Below are positions 38,244-46,599 of a stretch of DNA of 61,326 bases, in pieces. How positions within the stretch are numbered: position 1 is the stretch's first letter; every line of letters begins with the position of its first letter. Source of the stretch: Oscillospiraceae bacterium (GTDB lineage: Bacteria; Bacillota; Clostridia; Oscillospirales; Ruminococcaceae); assembly GCA_029007985.1 (NCBI GenBank), contig JAQXIW010000035.1:1-61326 (forward strand), read 5' to 3'. Under the pieces are notes generated by a model that was not told the origin of the DNA, ran no database searches, and was given only the letters and a program-made list of their open reading frames with translations. The translations under genes and the position numbers were made by a program.

Positions 38244-39166
38244 TTTCCCTTGGAATAGACACAAGCAACTATGCCACCTCGGTATCTGTTGTGGATTTTG
38301 ACAGGCGAAAAATACTGTACAACAAAAAGATTTTTCTGCCGGTTGAAGAGGGTAAAATAGGCCTCAGACAACAGGAGGCGCTGTTTCACCATGTCAAAAA
38401 TTTAGACAGTATTTTTTCCGAAGATATTGATTTATCCCGTGTCGATGCAATCGGCGTTTCGTCAAAGCCGAAAAGCGATGAAAATTCATATATGCCTTGT
38501 TTTTTGCGGGGTAAAATGTGCGCCAAAACTGTAGCAAAATCACTCGACAAACCTGTTTTTGAAACATCTCATCAAACAGGCCACCTGACGAGTGCGCTGT
38601 ATTATCTAAACAACGAAAGGTTGTATAACAGAAAAATACTTATGATGCATGTTTCCGGCGGCACTACGGACATTATGCTCGCGGAAAACGGTGAGGTTAT
38701 AAAAACCTTGGGCTCGTCTCTCGACCTTTTCGCCGGGCAGGCGATAGACCGTTTGGGTGTGAAACTCGGCTTTCCGTTCCCGGCCGGTGTATATGTCAGC
38801 CGGCTTGCCGCAAAAAACACGGAGAAAATTAAAAATGTCAAAATATCTGTAAAGGGATTTGACTGTAATTTGTCCGGGCTTGAAAACATCTGTGACAGGC
38901 TTTTGGCCTGCGGAAGTTCGAAAGAATATGTGTGTGCATACTGTTTGGAATTTATTTCAAGCACATTGTCAAAAATGATTAAAAACGCTCAAAATGCATA
39001 CGGGAATTTGCCTGTTGTAATGGCGGGCGGGGTAATGAGTTCCGAATATATAAAAAATTATTTTTCAAAATATGCCGGCGATATAAGTTTTGTTGACCCC
39101 GTCTATTCACGGGACAATGCGATAGGTGTTGCCGTTTACGCGGCGAGAAAGGTGATAAATGGCTGA
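38240..39166 (+). CDS. TsaD/Kae1-like (peptidase M22 family) paralogue of unknown role
   Basis: The 308-residue protein follows the whole TsaD layout: GIDTSNYATSVSVVD at the start, HxxxH at H111/H115 (SHQTGH), HVSGGTTDIML near 137, an FAGQAIDRLGVKLGFPFP segment near 164, FDCNLSGLEN near 207, AGGVMSS near 262 and a final SRDNAIGVA. TsaD makes the t6A base next to tRNA anticodons. Here several residues strictly kept in TsaD differ: DETS is replaced by NYATS, GGHT by GGTT, and FSFSGLKT by FDCNLSGLEN. The protein is therefore more likely a specialised paralogue than the t6A enzyme. It overlaps nusB by four bases and xseA by eight. The substrate is unknown. Confidence 0.85.
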   Translation: MISLGIDTSNYATSVSVVDFDRRKILYNKKIFLPVEEGKIGLRQQEALFHHVKNLDSIFSEDIDLSRVDAIGVSSKPKSDENSYMPCFLRGKMCAKTVAKSLDKPVFETSHQTGHLTSALYYLNNERLYNRKILMMHVSGGTTDIMLAENGEVIKTLGSSLDLFAGQAIDRLGVKLGFPFPAGVYVSRLAAKNTEKIKNVKISVKGFDCNLSGLENICDRLLACGSSKEYVCAYCLEFISSTLSKMIKNAQNAYGNLPVVMAGGVMSSEYIKNYFSKYAGDISFVDPVYSRDNAIGVAVYAARKVING

Positions 39167-40361
39167 GGTTTTAACTGTATCCGCTCTGAATTTATATGTC
39201 AAGTCATTGCTTGATTCCGATTTTAATCTATCGAATATTGCCTTGGAAGGTGAATTGTCCAATTTCAAAAAATATCCGTCCGGTCATTGTTATTTCACCT
39301 TAAAGGATTCTTCGTCCCAAATAAAAGGCGTAATGTTTTCATCGTATTCGAGAAACTTGAATTTCACGCCTGACAGCGGTATGAAAGTAATAGTGCGAGG
39401 CACAGTTTCGCTGTACGAAAGGGACGGGGCATATCAGATATATGTCACCGACATGTTTAGGTCGGGTGACGGCGCATATCGGATAGCGTTTGAAAGGCTG
39501 AAAAACAAGCTTGAGAGCGAGGGGCTTTTTAGCAAAGAACACAAAAAGAAAAAGCCTGACTATCCTTTCAAAATAGGTATTGTGACTTCGCCGAAGGGTG
39601 CGGCTTTGCACGACATTATCAGCGTTGTCGAAAGGAGATTTCCCTGTGTGGAAATATTGCTGTCTCCCTGTGCGGTTCAAGGCGAAAGCGCACCCGACAC
39701 GATTGTGGAGGCGATTAAAAGGCTTGATGCGATAGATGATGTTGAGCTTATAATTATTACCAGAGGCGGCGGCAGCAAAGAAGATCTTTGGTGTTTTAAT
39801 GACGAAAAGATTGCAAGACGGGCATATCGGTGCAAAAAGCCGACTATCAGCGCAATAGGCCACGAGATTGATGTATCAATACTCGATTTTGTGTGCGATT
39901 ACAGAGCTGCCACTCCTACACGGGCGGCTGAAATGGCATTGCCGGATATATACAACCTGAATATGCAGGTGTCCGGCTATGAAAAAATCATATCAAATTC
40001 GATAAAGATGAAAATAGACTCGGGAAAGTTAAAGCTTTCCGAATTAAAATCCTCTCGGGGTTTCAAATCTTTTGAAAACAGCTTGTCCGAGAATTCAAAT
40101 AAGCTGTCGCTTTTGCAGACCTCTTTTTCTAATTTGATAAAAAATAAAATTGAATACTGTAAAAAAGATATAATTTCTTACAGCGATAAAATCGAAAATC
40201 TAAGCCCTATGAACAATTTGAAAAGAGGCTATTCTTTGATTTTTGACAGTGAAAAAAATATTATAAAATCCGGTTTTGAAAAGGGCGACAGCATATTTGT
40301 GGTCACCGCAGACAAAGAGCTGGATTGTACCGTAAACTCGGTGACGGACAGAAAGGTTTGA
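39159..40361 (+). CDS. xseA: Exodeoxyribonuclease VII large subunit
   Basis: XseA is the catalytic subunit of exonuclease VII, which degrades single-stranded DNA. The N-terminal OB fold contains LEGELSNFKKYPSGHCYFTLKD. The catalytic region has IGIVTSPKGAALHDII, ITRGGGSKEDLW and GHEIDVSILDFVCDYRAATPTRAAE. Coiled-coil helices follow. It has 400 residues. The stop is two bases before the xseB start. Confidence 0.97.
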   Translation: MAEVLTVSALNLYVKSLLDSDFNLSNIALEGELSNFKKYPSGHCYFTLKDSSSQIKGVMFSSYSRNLNFTPDSGMKVIVRGTVSLYERDGAYQIYVTDMFRSGDGAYRIAFERLKNKLESEGLFSKEHKKKKPDYPFKIGIVTSPKGAALHDIISVVERRFPCVEILLSPCAVQGESAPDTIVEAIKRLDAIDDVELIIITRGGGSKEDLWCFNDEKIARRAYRCKKPTISAIGHEIDVSILDFVCDYRAATPTRAAEMALPDIYNLNMQVSGYEKIISNSIKMKIDSGKLKLSELKSSRGFKSFENSLSENSNKLSLLQTSFSNLIKNKIEYCKKDIISYSDKIENLSPMNNLKRGYSLIFDSEKNIIKSGFEKGDSIFVVTADKELDCTVNSVTDRKV

Positions 40362-40363
40362 AA

Positions 40364-40555
40364 ATGGAATATACATTCGAATCCGCAATGAACAGACTTG
40401 ACGAAATATCCAAGCTGCTTTCCGAAAACAGCGAAAGCCTGGATAAATCTCTCGAGCTGTACGCGGAAGGCGTAAAATTGATAAAGTTTTGCAATGATAA
40501 GCTAAACAATGCGGTTATTACAGTAAAAAATATTGAAGAAAGCAACGACATGTAA
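40364..40555 (+). CDS. xseB: Exodeoxyribonuclease VII small subunit
   Basis: The 63-residue helical subunit binds XseA in many copies. The FESAMNRLDEISKLL and LDKSLELYAEGVKLIKFCNDKL helices match the family. I start at the ATG at 40364, just after the xseA stop; an in-frame upstream codon at 40325 lies inside xseA. The stop overlaps the ispA start by one base (TAATG). Confidence 0.93.
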   Translation: MEYTFESAMNRLDEISKLLSENSESLDKSLELYAEGVKLIKFCNDKLNNAVITVKNIEESNDM

Positions 40556-41427
40556 TGGATGTTTCACTTTATTTATCCGAAATTGAAAATGAATTGAATA
40601 AATGCTGTGATGAGTTTTTGACAAAAGGCTCAAAGGTTGCCGAGTCCGTCAAATACTCTCTGCTCAACGGCGGAAAAAGAACAAGAGCTTTATTTATTCT
40701 TTTAACGGCTGAAATGTGCGGCGCAAACTGGCAAGATTATCTTCGTTTTGCCTGCGGTGTGGAAATGATTCATTGCTATTCTCTTATACATGACGACTTG
40801 CCGTGTATGGACGATGACAACTATCGCCGCGGTAAACCGTCAAATCACAGGGTTTTCGGCGAGGGGACGGCTATGCTCGCCGGCGACGCTTTGGCCGGGC
40901 TCGGGCTTGAGGTTATAGCAAATGCAAAAGGCTTTTCAAGCGAAGATTTAATTACAGCCGTAAGATATACGGCTAATGCCATGGGGCCGAAAGGAATGAT
41001 TTACGGTCAGGAATTGGATTTGGAATACGAAAATTCCGCCTGCGGAAAAGACATATTAAATTTAATTCACAAAAATAAAACAGGGGCGATGATTTCTCTT
41101 TGCGGTAAACTCGGCTCAATCGGCTGCGATTTATCGGATAAAAAGAAAAAAGCAATAGACACGTTTTTTGCAAACAGCGGTCTTGTTTTCCAAATAGTTG
41201 ACGATATATTGGATGTCGAGGGCGATGAAAAGCTACTTGGTAAGCCTGTCGGCAGCGACATGGCAAATGAAAAAACCACCTTTGTAAAGCTTTACGGCTT
41301 ACAGGGGTCAAAAGATATTGCCGAAAAGCTCACAAAAGAGGCTGAAGATATTTTATATGATGCTTTTTCGGGCAAAAGCGATAAATTGATTGAATATACT
41401 CATTCATTGTTACACAGAAACAAATAA
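40555..41427 (+). CDS. ispA: Polyprenyl (farnesyl) diphosphate synthase
   Basis: This trans-prenyltransferase condenses IPP with DMAPP and GPP, probably making FPP. The first Asp-rich motif is DDLPCMDDD (about 80-88), followed by YRRGKPSNH. The second is DDILDVEGD near 218-226. The length of 290 residues fits short-chain synthases. It precedes dxs and lies in the same string as tlyA. Chain-length specificity cannot be read with certainty. Confidence 0.94.
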   Translation: MDVSLYLSEIENELNKCCDEFLTKGSKVAESVKYSLLNGGKRTRALFILLTAEMCGANWQDYLRFACGVEMIHCYSLIHDDLPCMDDDNYRRGKPSNHRVFGEGTAMLAGDALAGLGLEVIANAKGFSSEDLITAVRYTANAMGPKGMIYGQELDLEYENSACGKDILNLIHKNKTGAMISLCGKLGSIGCDLSDKKKKAIDTFFANSGLVFQIVDDILDVEGDEKLLGKPVGSDMANEKTTFVKLYGLQGSKDIAEKLTKEAEDILYDAFSGKSDKLIEYTHSLLHRNK

Positions 41428-41443
41428 AAAGGAAGTTACGGTT

Positions 41444-43315
41444 TTGGATTATCCTATTCTCAATAGTATAAATTGCAGCGATGATGTATCGTCATTGCCA
41501 AAAGAAAAACTATCTCGGTTGTGTGATGAAACAAGACGGTTTTTAATAGAAAGCGTTTCTAAAACGGGCGGACATCTTTCCGCTAATTTGGGCGTGGTCG
41601 AATTGGAAACGGCTATGCACTACTGTTTCTCTACGCCGAAAGACAAATTTATTTTTGATGTAGGTCATCAATGCTATACTCATAAACTCTATACAGGCAG
41701 AAGAGACAGATTTGACACTCTGAGAAAGCTTGATGGTGTTTCCGGATTTCCGGCGCCGAACGAATCCGAGGACGACGCCTTTATTTCCGGCCACGGCAGC
41801 ACCTCTATTTCCGTTGCGGTCGGCATGGCAAAAGCCAAAAAAATCAAGGGCGAAAGCGGTTATGTAATAGCCTTAATAGGCGACGGCGCTTTTACCGGCG
41901 GCATGGCGTATGAGGGCTTAAATAACTGTGACAAATATCTTGACAATTTAATAATAATTTTGAATGACAATAAAATGTCAATTTCAAAAAATGTAGGTAC
42001 TGTGCCGGGCTATTTGGCAAAACTTCGTACAAACGAGAGCTATCTGAATGTCAAGCAGGGCGTGTCCGGTACTTTGAAAAAAATACCGGTTGTCGGCAAA
42101 GGCATTTCTACTTTATTAGTCTCATCTAAAACGCTTATAAGAAGAAACATCATCCACTCCGGTACATTTTTTGAAAATTTAGGGCTCACTTATTATCAGA
42201 TATCCGACGGCAACAATGTCTACGACTGCATAGCCGCTATTGAAGCCGCAAAAAGAACGGAAGGGCCTGTCCTTATTCACGCATTGACGACAAAAGGCAA
42301 GGGCTTTGAGCCTGCCGAGCAAAATCCGGGTGAATTTCACGGTGTGAGCGCGTTTTCTATGGAAAAAGTTCCTGACCCGGACGCAGCTCCGAAGGACTCT
42401 TTTTCAACGGTTTTTGGCAAAAATCTTGTCCGTATAGCAGAGACGGATAAAAACATCTGCGCCGTAACAGCGGCTATGAAGTACGGAACCGGCTTACAGT
42501 TTTTCTACAGAGAACACAAAGACAGATTTTTTGATGTTGGCATGGCAGAAGAGCACGCGGTCACATTTTCCGCCGCTTTGGCAAAATCCGGGCTTGAGCC
42601 TGTGGTCTGTCTCTATTCCACTTTTATGCAAAGAGCTATGGACCAATACATTCACGATGTTATGCTGCAGGATTTGAATGTGTTGTTTGGAATAGACAGA
42701 GCCGGTTTAGTGCCGGGCGACGGTGAAACACACCAAGGCATTCATGATATTGCTATTTTTTCAAGTTATGAAAACACGCCTGTTGTATGTCCTGCCAATT
42801 ACGACGAGCTTGTATACTGGCAGGAATACCTTATTAAAAACCACAAAGGCGCAAAGGTTTTAAGATATTCGAGAGGCGGTCAGGAAAGCGGTCTGCGGGA
42901 TTATAAATGTACGGGAAATCAATACGATTTGTCTGAAAATCCCGGCAGCGACAATCTCATAGTATGTTACGGCAGACAATTTGACGAATGTGTAAAAGCG
43001 CAAAAAGAACTGTTCGCTCTCGGAATAAGAACCGACATACTTAAATTGAATTGGGTTAATCCGTTACCTGACGATGTTGTTGAAATTTCAAAAAAATACG
43101 ATAATATTCATTTTTATGAGGAACACGTTAAAAACGGCGGCGTGGCCCAAAAATTCGCGATGAAGTTACTTGAATCGGGATATAAACACGGTTTTAAGGC
43201 TCATTGTGTCCCGAATTACGCCGTCCGAGCCGCTACCGTGCCACAGCTTATGAAAATTTGCGGACTCGATAAAGAAAGCATAGTAAACGATATAAAGGAA
43301 AAGTATGAAAATTAG
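41444..43315 (+). CDS. dxs: 1-deoxy-D-xylulose-5-phosphate synthase
   Basis: DXS makes DXP from pyruvate and glyceraldehyde 3-phosphate with thiamine diphosphate. The histidine-containing segments GHQCYTHKL and ISGHGSTSIS, the TPP motif beginning GDGAFTGGMAYE with LNDN, and the second-half DVGMAEEHAVTFSAALA are all clear. I propose the TTG at 41444 because AAAAGGAAG lies eight bases upstream, giving 623 residues. The frame is open back to 41390 within ispA, so a longer N-terminus cannot be fully excluded. It overlaps tlyA by 11 bases. Confidence 0.95.
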   Translation: MDYPILNSINCSDDVSSLPKEKLSRLCDETRRFLIESVSKTGGHLSANLGVVELETAMHYCFSTPKDKFIFDVGHQCYTHKLYTGRRDRFDTLRKLDGVSGFPAPNESEDDAFISGHGSTSISVAVGMAKAKKIKGESGYVIALIGDGAFTGGMAYEGLNNCDKYLDNLIIILNDNKMSISKNVGTVPGYLAKLRTNESYLNVKQGVSGTLKKIPVVGKGISTLLVSSKTLIRRNIIHSGTFFENLGLTYYQISDGNNVYDCIAAIEAAKRTEGPVLIHALTTKGKGFEPAEQNPGEFHGVSAFSMEKVPDPDAAPKDSFSTVFGKNLVRIAETDKNICAVTAAMKYGTGLQFFYREHKDRFFDVGMAEEHAVTFSAALAKSGLEPVVCLYSTFMQRAMDQYIHDVMLQDLNVLFGIDRAGLVPGDGETHQGIHDIAIFSSYENTPVVCPANYDELVYWQEYLIKNHKGAKVLRYSRGGQESGLRDYKCTGNQYDLSENPGSDNLIVCYGRQFDECVKAQKELFALGIRTDILKLNWVNPLPDDVVEISKKYDNIHFYEEHVKNGGVAQKFAMKLLESGYKHGFKAHCVPNYAVRAATVPQLMKICGLDKESIVNDIKEKYEN

Positions 43316-44114
43316 ACTTGACCAATACATTTTACAAGAGGGATATGTAGAATCAAGGCGGAGAGCTCAAGCCTTGATTATGTCCGGGGTTGTTTATGTA
43401 AACAATCAAAAAGCCGACAAAGCAGGTGAAATGATTAAGGATACCGACATAGTCGAAGTCAGGGGAAAAGACTTAAAGTATGTGTCCAGAGGCGGATTAA
43501 AGCTTGAAAAAGCTATAGAACTGTACGGATTGGATTTGACAGGTAAAGTCTGTATGGATATAGGCGCCTCGACAGGCGGTTTTACCGACGCGATGCTGCA
43601 AAACGGAGCTTCAAAAGTGTATGCCGTCGATGTGGGATACGGACAACTCGCCTGGAAATTGCGTACCGACGACAGAGTGGTGAACATGGAAAAAACCAAC
43701 ATCCGTAACGTCACTTTGGATATGCTCGATGAAAAAATAAGTTTTTTCTCTGTCGATGTTTCTTTTATTTCGCTTAAACATATTTTCCCCGTTGCATACG
43801 CCGTATCTGACGACGATGTTATCGGCGCATGTTTGGTAAAGCCCCAATTTGAAGCCGGAAAAGAAAAAGTCGGCAAAAAGGGCGTTGTCAGAGATAACGC
43901 CGTGAGAAAAGAAGTAATCGAAAATGTTATTTCTTATGCAAATCAAAACGGTTTTTATGTTCATAAACTAACATTTTCACCTATAAAAGGGCCGGAGGGC
44001 AATATAGAATTTCTTATTATTGTCTCTAAAAATCCGGACGGTGAAATTGTATCGGAAGATATTATAAATTCGGTAGTATCACAAGCCAGCCGGTTGCTTG
44101 AAAATAAGGAGTGA
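43305..44114 (+). CDS. tlyA: TlyA-family rRNA (cytidine-2'-O)-methyltransferase
   Basis: TlyA proteins join an N-terminal S4 RNA-binding domain (about 1-60, RLDQYILQEGYVESRRRAQALIMSG) to an FtsJ-type methyltransferase with the SAM motif DIGASTGGFTDAML near 84-97 and VKPQFEAGKEKVGKKGVVRD near 180. Known members methylate 16S rRNA C1409 and in some cases 23S rRNA C1920. Length is 269 residues. It overlaps dxs and is followed by argR after four bases. In many Clostridia an NAD kinase gene comes next; it is not here. Confidence 0.94.
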   Translation: MKIRLDQYILQEGYVESRRRAQALIMSGVVYVNNQKADKAGEMIKDTDIVEVRGKDLKYVSRGGLKLEKAIELYGLDLTGKVCMDIGASTGGFTDAMLQNGASKVYAVDVGYGQLAWKLRTDDRVVNMEKTNIRNVTLDMLDEKISFFSVDVSFISLKHIFPVAYAVSDDDVIGACLVKPQFEAGKEKVGKKGVVRDNAVRKEVIENVISYANQNGFYVHKLTFSPIKGPEGNIEFLIIVSKNPDGEIVSEDIINSVVSQASRLLENKE

Positions 44115-44118
44115 AATT

Positions 44119-44574
44119 ATGAAAAAAGCAAGACACAAAAAAATACTTGAACTTATTGCAAAATACAATATCGACAGACAGGAAGTCCTGCTTGAGTACC
44201 TTAAAGAAGAGGGGTTCGATGTCACACAGGCAACCGTATCAAGAGATATAAAAGAACTCAACCTCGTCAAAATCGTTGCTTCTAACGGAGAATATAAATA
44301 CGCTCAAAATACTATCGTTATGGATACAAAGGCGTCCTTTAACAGATTTGACTATATTTTTTCCGAATCCATAAAATCTGTGGACTACGCTTTGAATACG
44401 GTTGTAATAAAGTGTCATTCGGGTATGGCGTCGGCGGCATGCGAAGTTTTCGACGGTTTATATTGGGACGGCGTCGTCGGCACTCTCGCCGGTGAAAACA
44501 CCATATTCGTTCTTGTCAGAACAGAGGAAAAAGCTAAGGACTTGTGCGAAAAGCTCAAAACACTTGTCAAATAA
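44119..44574 (+). CDS. argR: Arginine repressor ArgR
   Basis: ArgR/AhrC represses arginine synthesis and activates catabolism as an arginine-bound hexamer. The N-terminal winged helix contains FDVTQATVSRDIKELNLVK. The C-terminal oligomerisation domain has NTVVIKCHSGMASAACEVFD and GTLAGENTIFVLVRTEE. The ATG at 44119 has AAGGAGTGA upstream, which also ends tlyA; this gives 151 residues. Location next to recN is conserved in Gram-positives. Confidence 0.95.
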   Translation: MKKARHKKILELIAKYNIDRQEVLLEYLKEEGFDVTQATVSRDIKELNLVKIVASNGEYKYAQNTIVMDTKASFNRFDYIFSESIKSVDYALNTVVIKCHSGMASAACEVFDGLYWDGVVGTLAGENTIFVLVRTEEKAKDLCEKLKTLVK

Positions 44575-44583
44575 GGTGTAAAA

Positions 44584-46251
44584 ATGCTAAGTGAACTCAT
44601 CATTGAAAATGTTGCGGTAATAAAGAAGGCGCATATAAATTTTGCCGACGGCTTCACAGCTTTGACCGGTGAAACAGGCGCAGGCAAATCCATAATTATT
44701 GATTCGATAAATGCCGTATTGGGCGACAGGGTGTCAAAAAGTATTGTCAGAACAGGTGCTCAAAAGGCATCTGTCGTTGCAGTGTTTGAAAATATCAATA
44801 AAAGCATTATTGAAAAAGCAGCCGAAATGGACATCGACATTTCCGATGAGTGTATTGTGACAAGGCAAATCACGGCGGACGGTAAGAGTACGGCGAGAAT
44901 AAATTCCGTGCCTTGTCCGGTGTCGGTTCTGAAAACTCTTTTTTCCAACGCCATAAACATCCACGGCCAGCACGACAGCCAATCTTTGCTCACACCGTCA
45001 AAGCATATAGATATACTTGATTCATTCGGCACAGACGGCGCCGTAAAAGCCACATATTCCGAATTGTACAATCAATATGTAGATATTTCCTCTCAAATTT
45101 CCGAGATTGAAAGCATCAACAAAGACAAAAAAGACAGCCTTGATTTATTGGCTTTTCAAGTCGATGAAATCGAAAATGCCAATATTTCACCGGAAGAAGA
45201 AGCCGATTTGCTCAAAGAGAGAAAAATTGCCAGAGATTCGGAAAAAATCATTTCCGCTTTAAATCAAAGTTACGGCTATCTGTCCGGTGACGACGATAAT
45301 ATCGGCGTTTTATCCGGTTTGTCGGAAGCCTGTGCATATCTGTCCGATATTGTTTCATATTCGGATACAATAAACTCAATAAACGAATCTCTGAACGATT
45401 CTTTATCTGTTATACAGGATTCAATGTACGATTTGAAAAACTACATTGATGATTTCGATTCGGATGTTTCGCGACTCGACGAAATAGAAGACAGACTTGA
45501 TGTTTACTATAAATTAAAAAATAAGTATGGGCCGACCGTATCCGATGTTTTGAATTACTATAACAAAATAAAAAACGATTTGGACACAATAGAGTTTGCC
45601 CGGGAGAAGCTTGAAAAGCTGTATTCCGAAAGAGATATGATATTGGACAAATTGGCAATATCCGCCGACAGGCTCACTCAAAGCAGAAAAGAAACCTTTG
45701 ACAGAATGGCGTCGGAAATACAGGCTTCTCTGCGGTTTTTGAATATGCCTAATGTAAAATTCGTCTTGTCATGCGAAAAGAAAACATATTCAAAAGACGG
45801 TCAAGATTCGATAGAATTTCTTATTTCGACAAATAAAGGCGAAGAGCCAAAGCCTTTGTCAAAAATAGCCTCCGGAGGCGAGCTTTCCCGTATTATGCTG
45901 GCAATAAAGAGCGTTCTTGCCGAAAAAGAGGAAACCTATACTCTCATTTTTGACGAAATCGACACCGGTGTGTCCGGCTCTGCCGCTACTAAAATAGGTA
46001 AGCTGTTAAAAGAGACTTCAAAAGGCAAACAGGTTTTGTGCGTCACTCACTCGGCTCAAATCGCCGCATTTTCCGATAACCACCTGTATATCGAAAAGCA
46101 GTCCGACAGCGAAAACACATTTACTAATGTGAAATTGCTCAACGATACAGAAAGAATAAGGGAGATAGCCCGCATTATTTCCGGCGACAATATATCCGAA
46201 ACAGCCCTGAAAAATGCGGAGGAAATGCTGGAATACGCCCATTCAATGTAA
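44584..46251 (+). CDS. recN: DNA repair protein RecN
   Basis: RecN is an SMC-like ATPase recruited to double-strand breaks. The N-terminal half-ATPase has GETGAGKS near 29-36, a long coiled coil covers about 160-370, and the C-terminal half has the signature IASGGELSRIMLA and Walker B LIFDEIDTGVSG. At 555 residues it is complete. It is the last gene of the asp23 cluster, and the tyrS promoter starts seven bases after its stop. Confidence 0.97.
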   Translation: MLSELIIENVAVIKKAHINFADGFTALTGETGAGKSIIIDSINAVLGDRVSKSIVRTGAQKASVVAVFENINKSIIEKAAEMDIDISDECIVTRQITADGKSTARINSVPCPVSVLKTLFSNAINIHGQHDSQSLLTPSKHIDILDSFGTDGAVKATYSELYNQYVDISSQISEIESINKDKKDSLDLLAFQVDEIENANISPEEEADLLKERKIARDSEKIISALNQSYGYLSGDDDNIGVLSGLSEACAYLSDIVSYSDTINSINESLNDSLSVIQDSMYDLKNYIDDFDSDVSRLDEIEDRLDVYYKLKNKYGPTVSDVLNYYNKIKNDLDTIEFAREKLEKLYSERDMILDKLAISADRLTQSRKETFDRMASEIQASLRFLNMPNVKFVLSCEKKTYSKDGQDSIEFLISTNKGEEPKPLSKIASGGELSRIMLAIKSVLAEKEETYTLIFDEIDTGVSGSAATKIGKLLKETSKGKQVLCVTHSAQIAAFSDNHLYIEKQSDSENTFTNVKLLNDTERIREIARIISGDNISETALKNAEEMLEYAHSM

Positions 46252-46257
46252 AGATTG

Positions 46258-46286
46258 TTGACAATATCAATTCAAAATGTTATTAT
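46258..46286 (+). promoter_or_regulatory. Promoter of the T-box/tyrS unit
   Basis: Perfect TTGACA (46258-46263), a 17-base spacer and TATTAT (46281-46286). The -10 box lies in a 7-bp inverted repeat TTATTAT/ATAATAA (46280-46286 with 46293-46299). A second TTGACA at 46286 lacks a good -10. Confidence 0.75.
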
Positions 46287-46292
46287 TGACAC

Positions 46293-46557
46293 ATAATAAT
46301 TAAACGCTATGACAAAGACAAGTAGCTGAAAAAGTGCGGTTCAGAGAGAGTGCGGTCGGTGAAAGCACGACTTGAGTTTTCAGTGAATACCCTTTTGAGC
46401 GGCAGTCCGAACTTACAGTAGGCGCTGACGGTTATTCCCGTTACAGAATTAAAGTCTAAGTACTTTGTGAGATGAATAACCGTGAGATTATTCATAAACA
46501 GAGGTGGTACCGTGTTATTTTTAACGCCCTCTGCCATTACGGCAGATGGCGTTTTAT
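46293..46557 (+). promoter_or_regulatory. Tyrosine T-box riboswitch
   Basis: The leader has the T-box layout: a stem I with AGAGAG and GGTGAAA motifs (46340-46375), a specifier TAC (46388-46390) directly after GAA, which is a tyrosine codon, and the T-box sequence AGAGGTGGTACCGTG around 46500-46514 for the uncharged tRNA 3' end. An intrinsic terminator follows. Uncharged tRNA(Tyr) is expected to favour the antiterminator and switch on tyrS. The specifier agrees with the downstream gene. Confidence 0.93.
46523..46557 (+). terminator. Regulated terminator of the tyrosine T-box
   Basis: A 13-position stem with one mismatch, AACGCCCTCTGCC (46523-46535) against GGCAGATGGCGTT (46541-46553), is closed by ATTAC and followed by TTATTTC. 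Confidence 0.88.
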
Positions 46558-46599
46558 TTCGTTTTCGCCATCTGTAAAAGATTTTAGGAGGAATTACAA

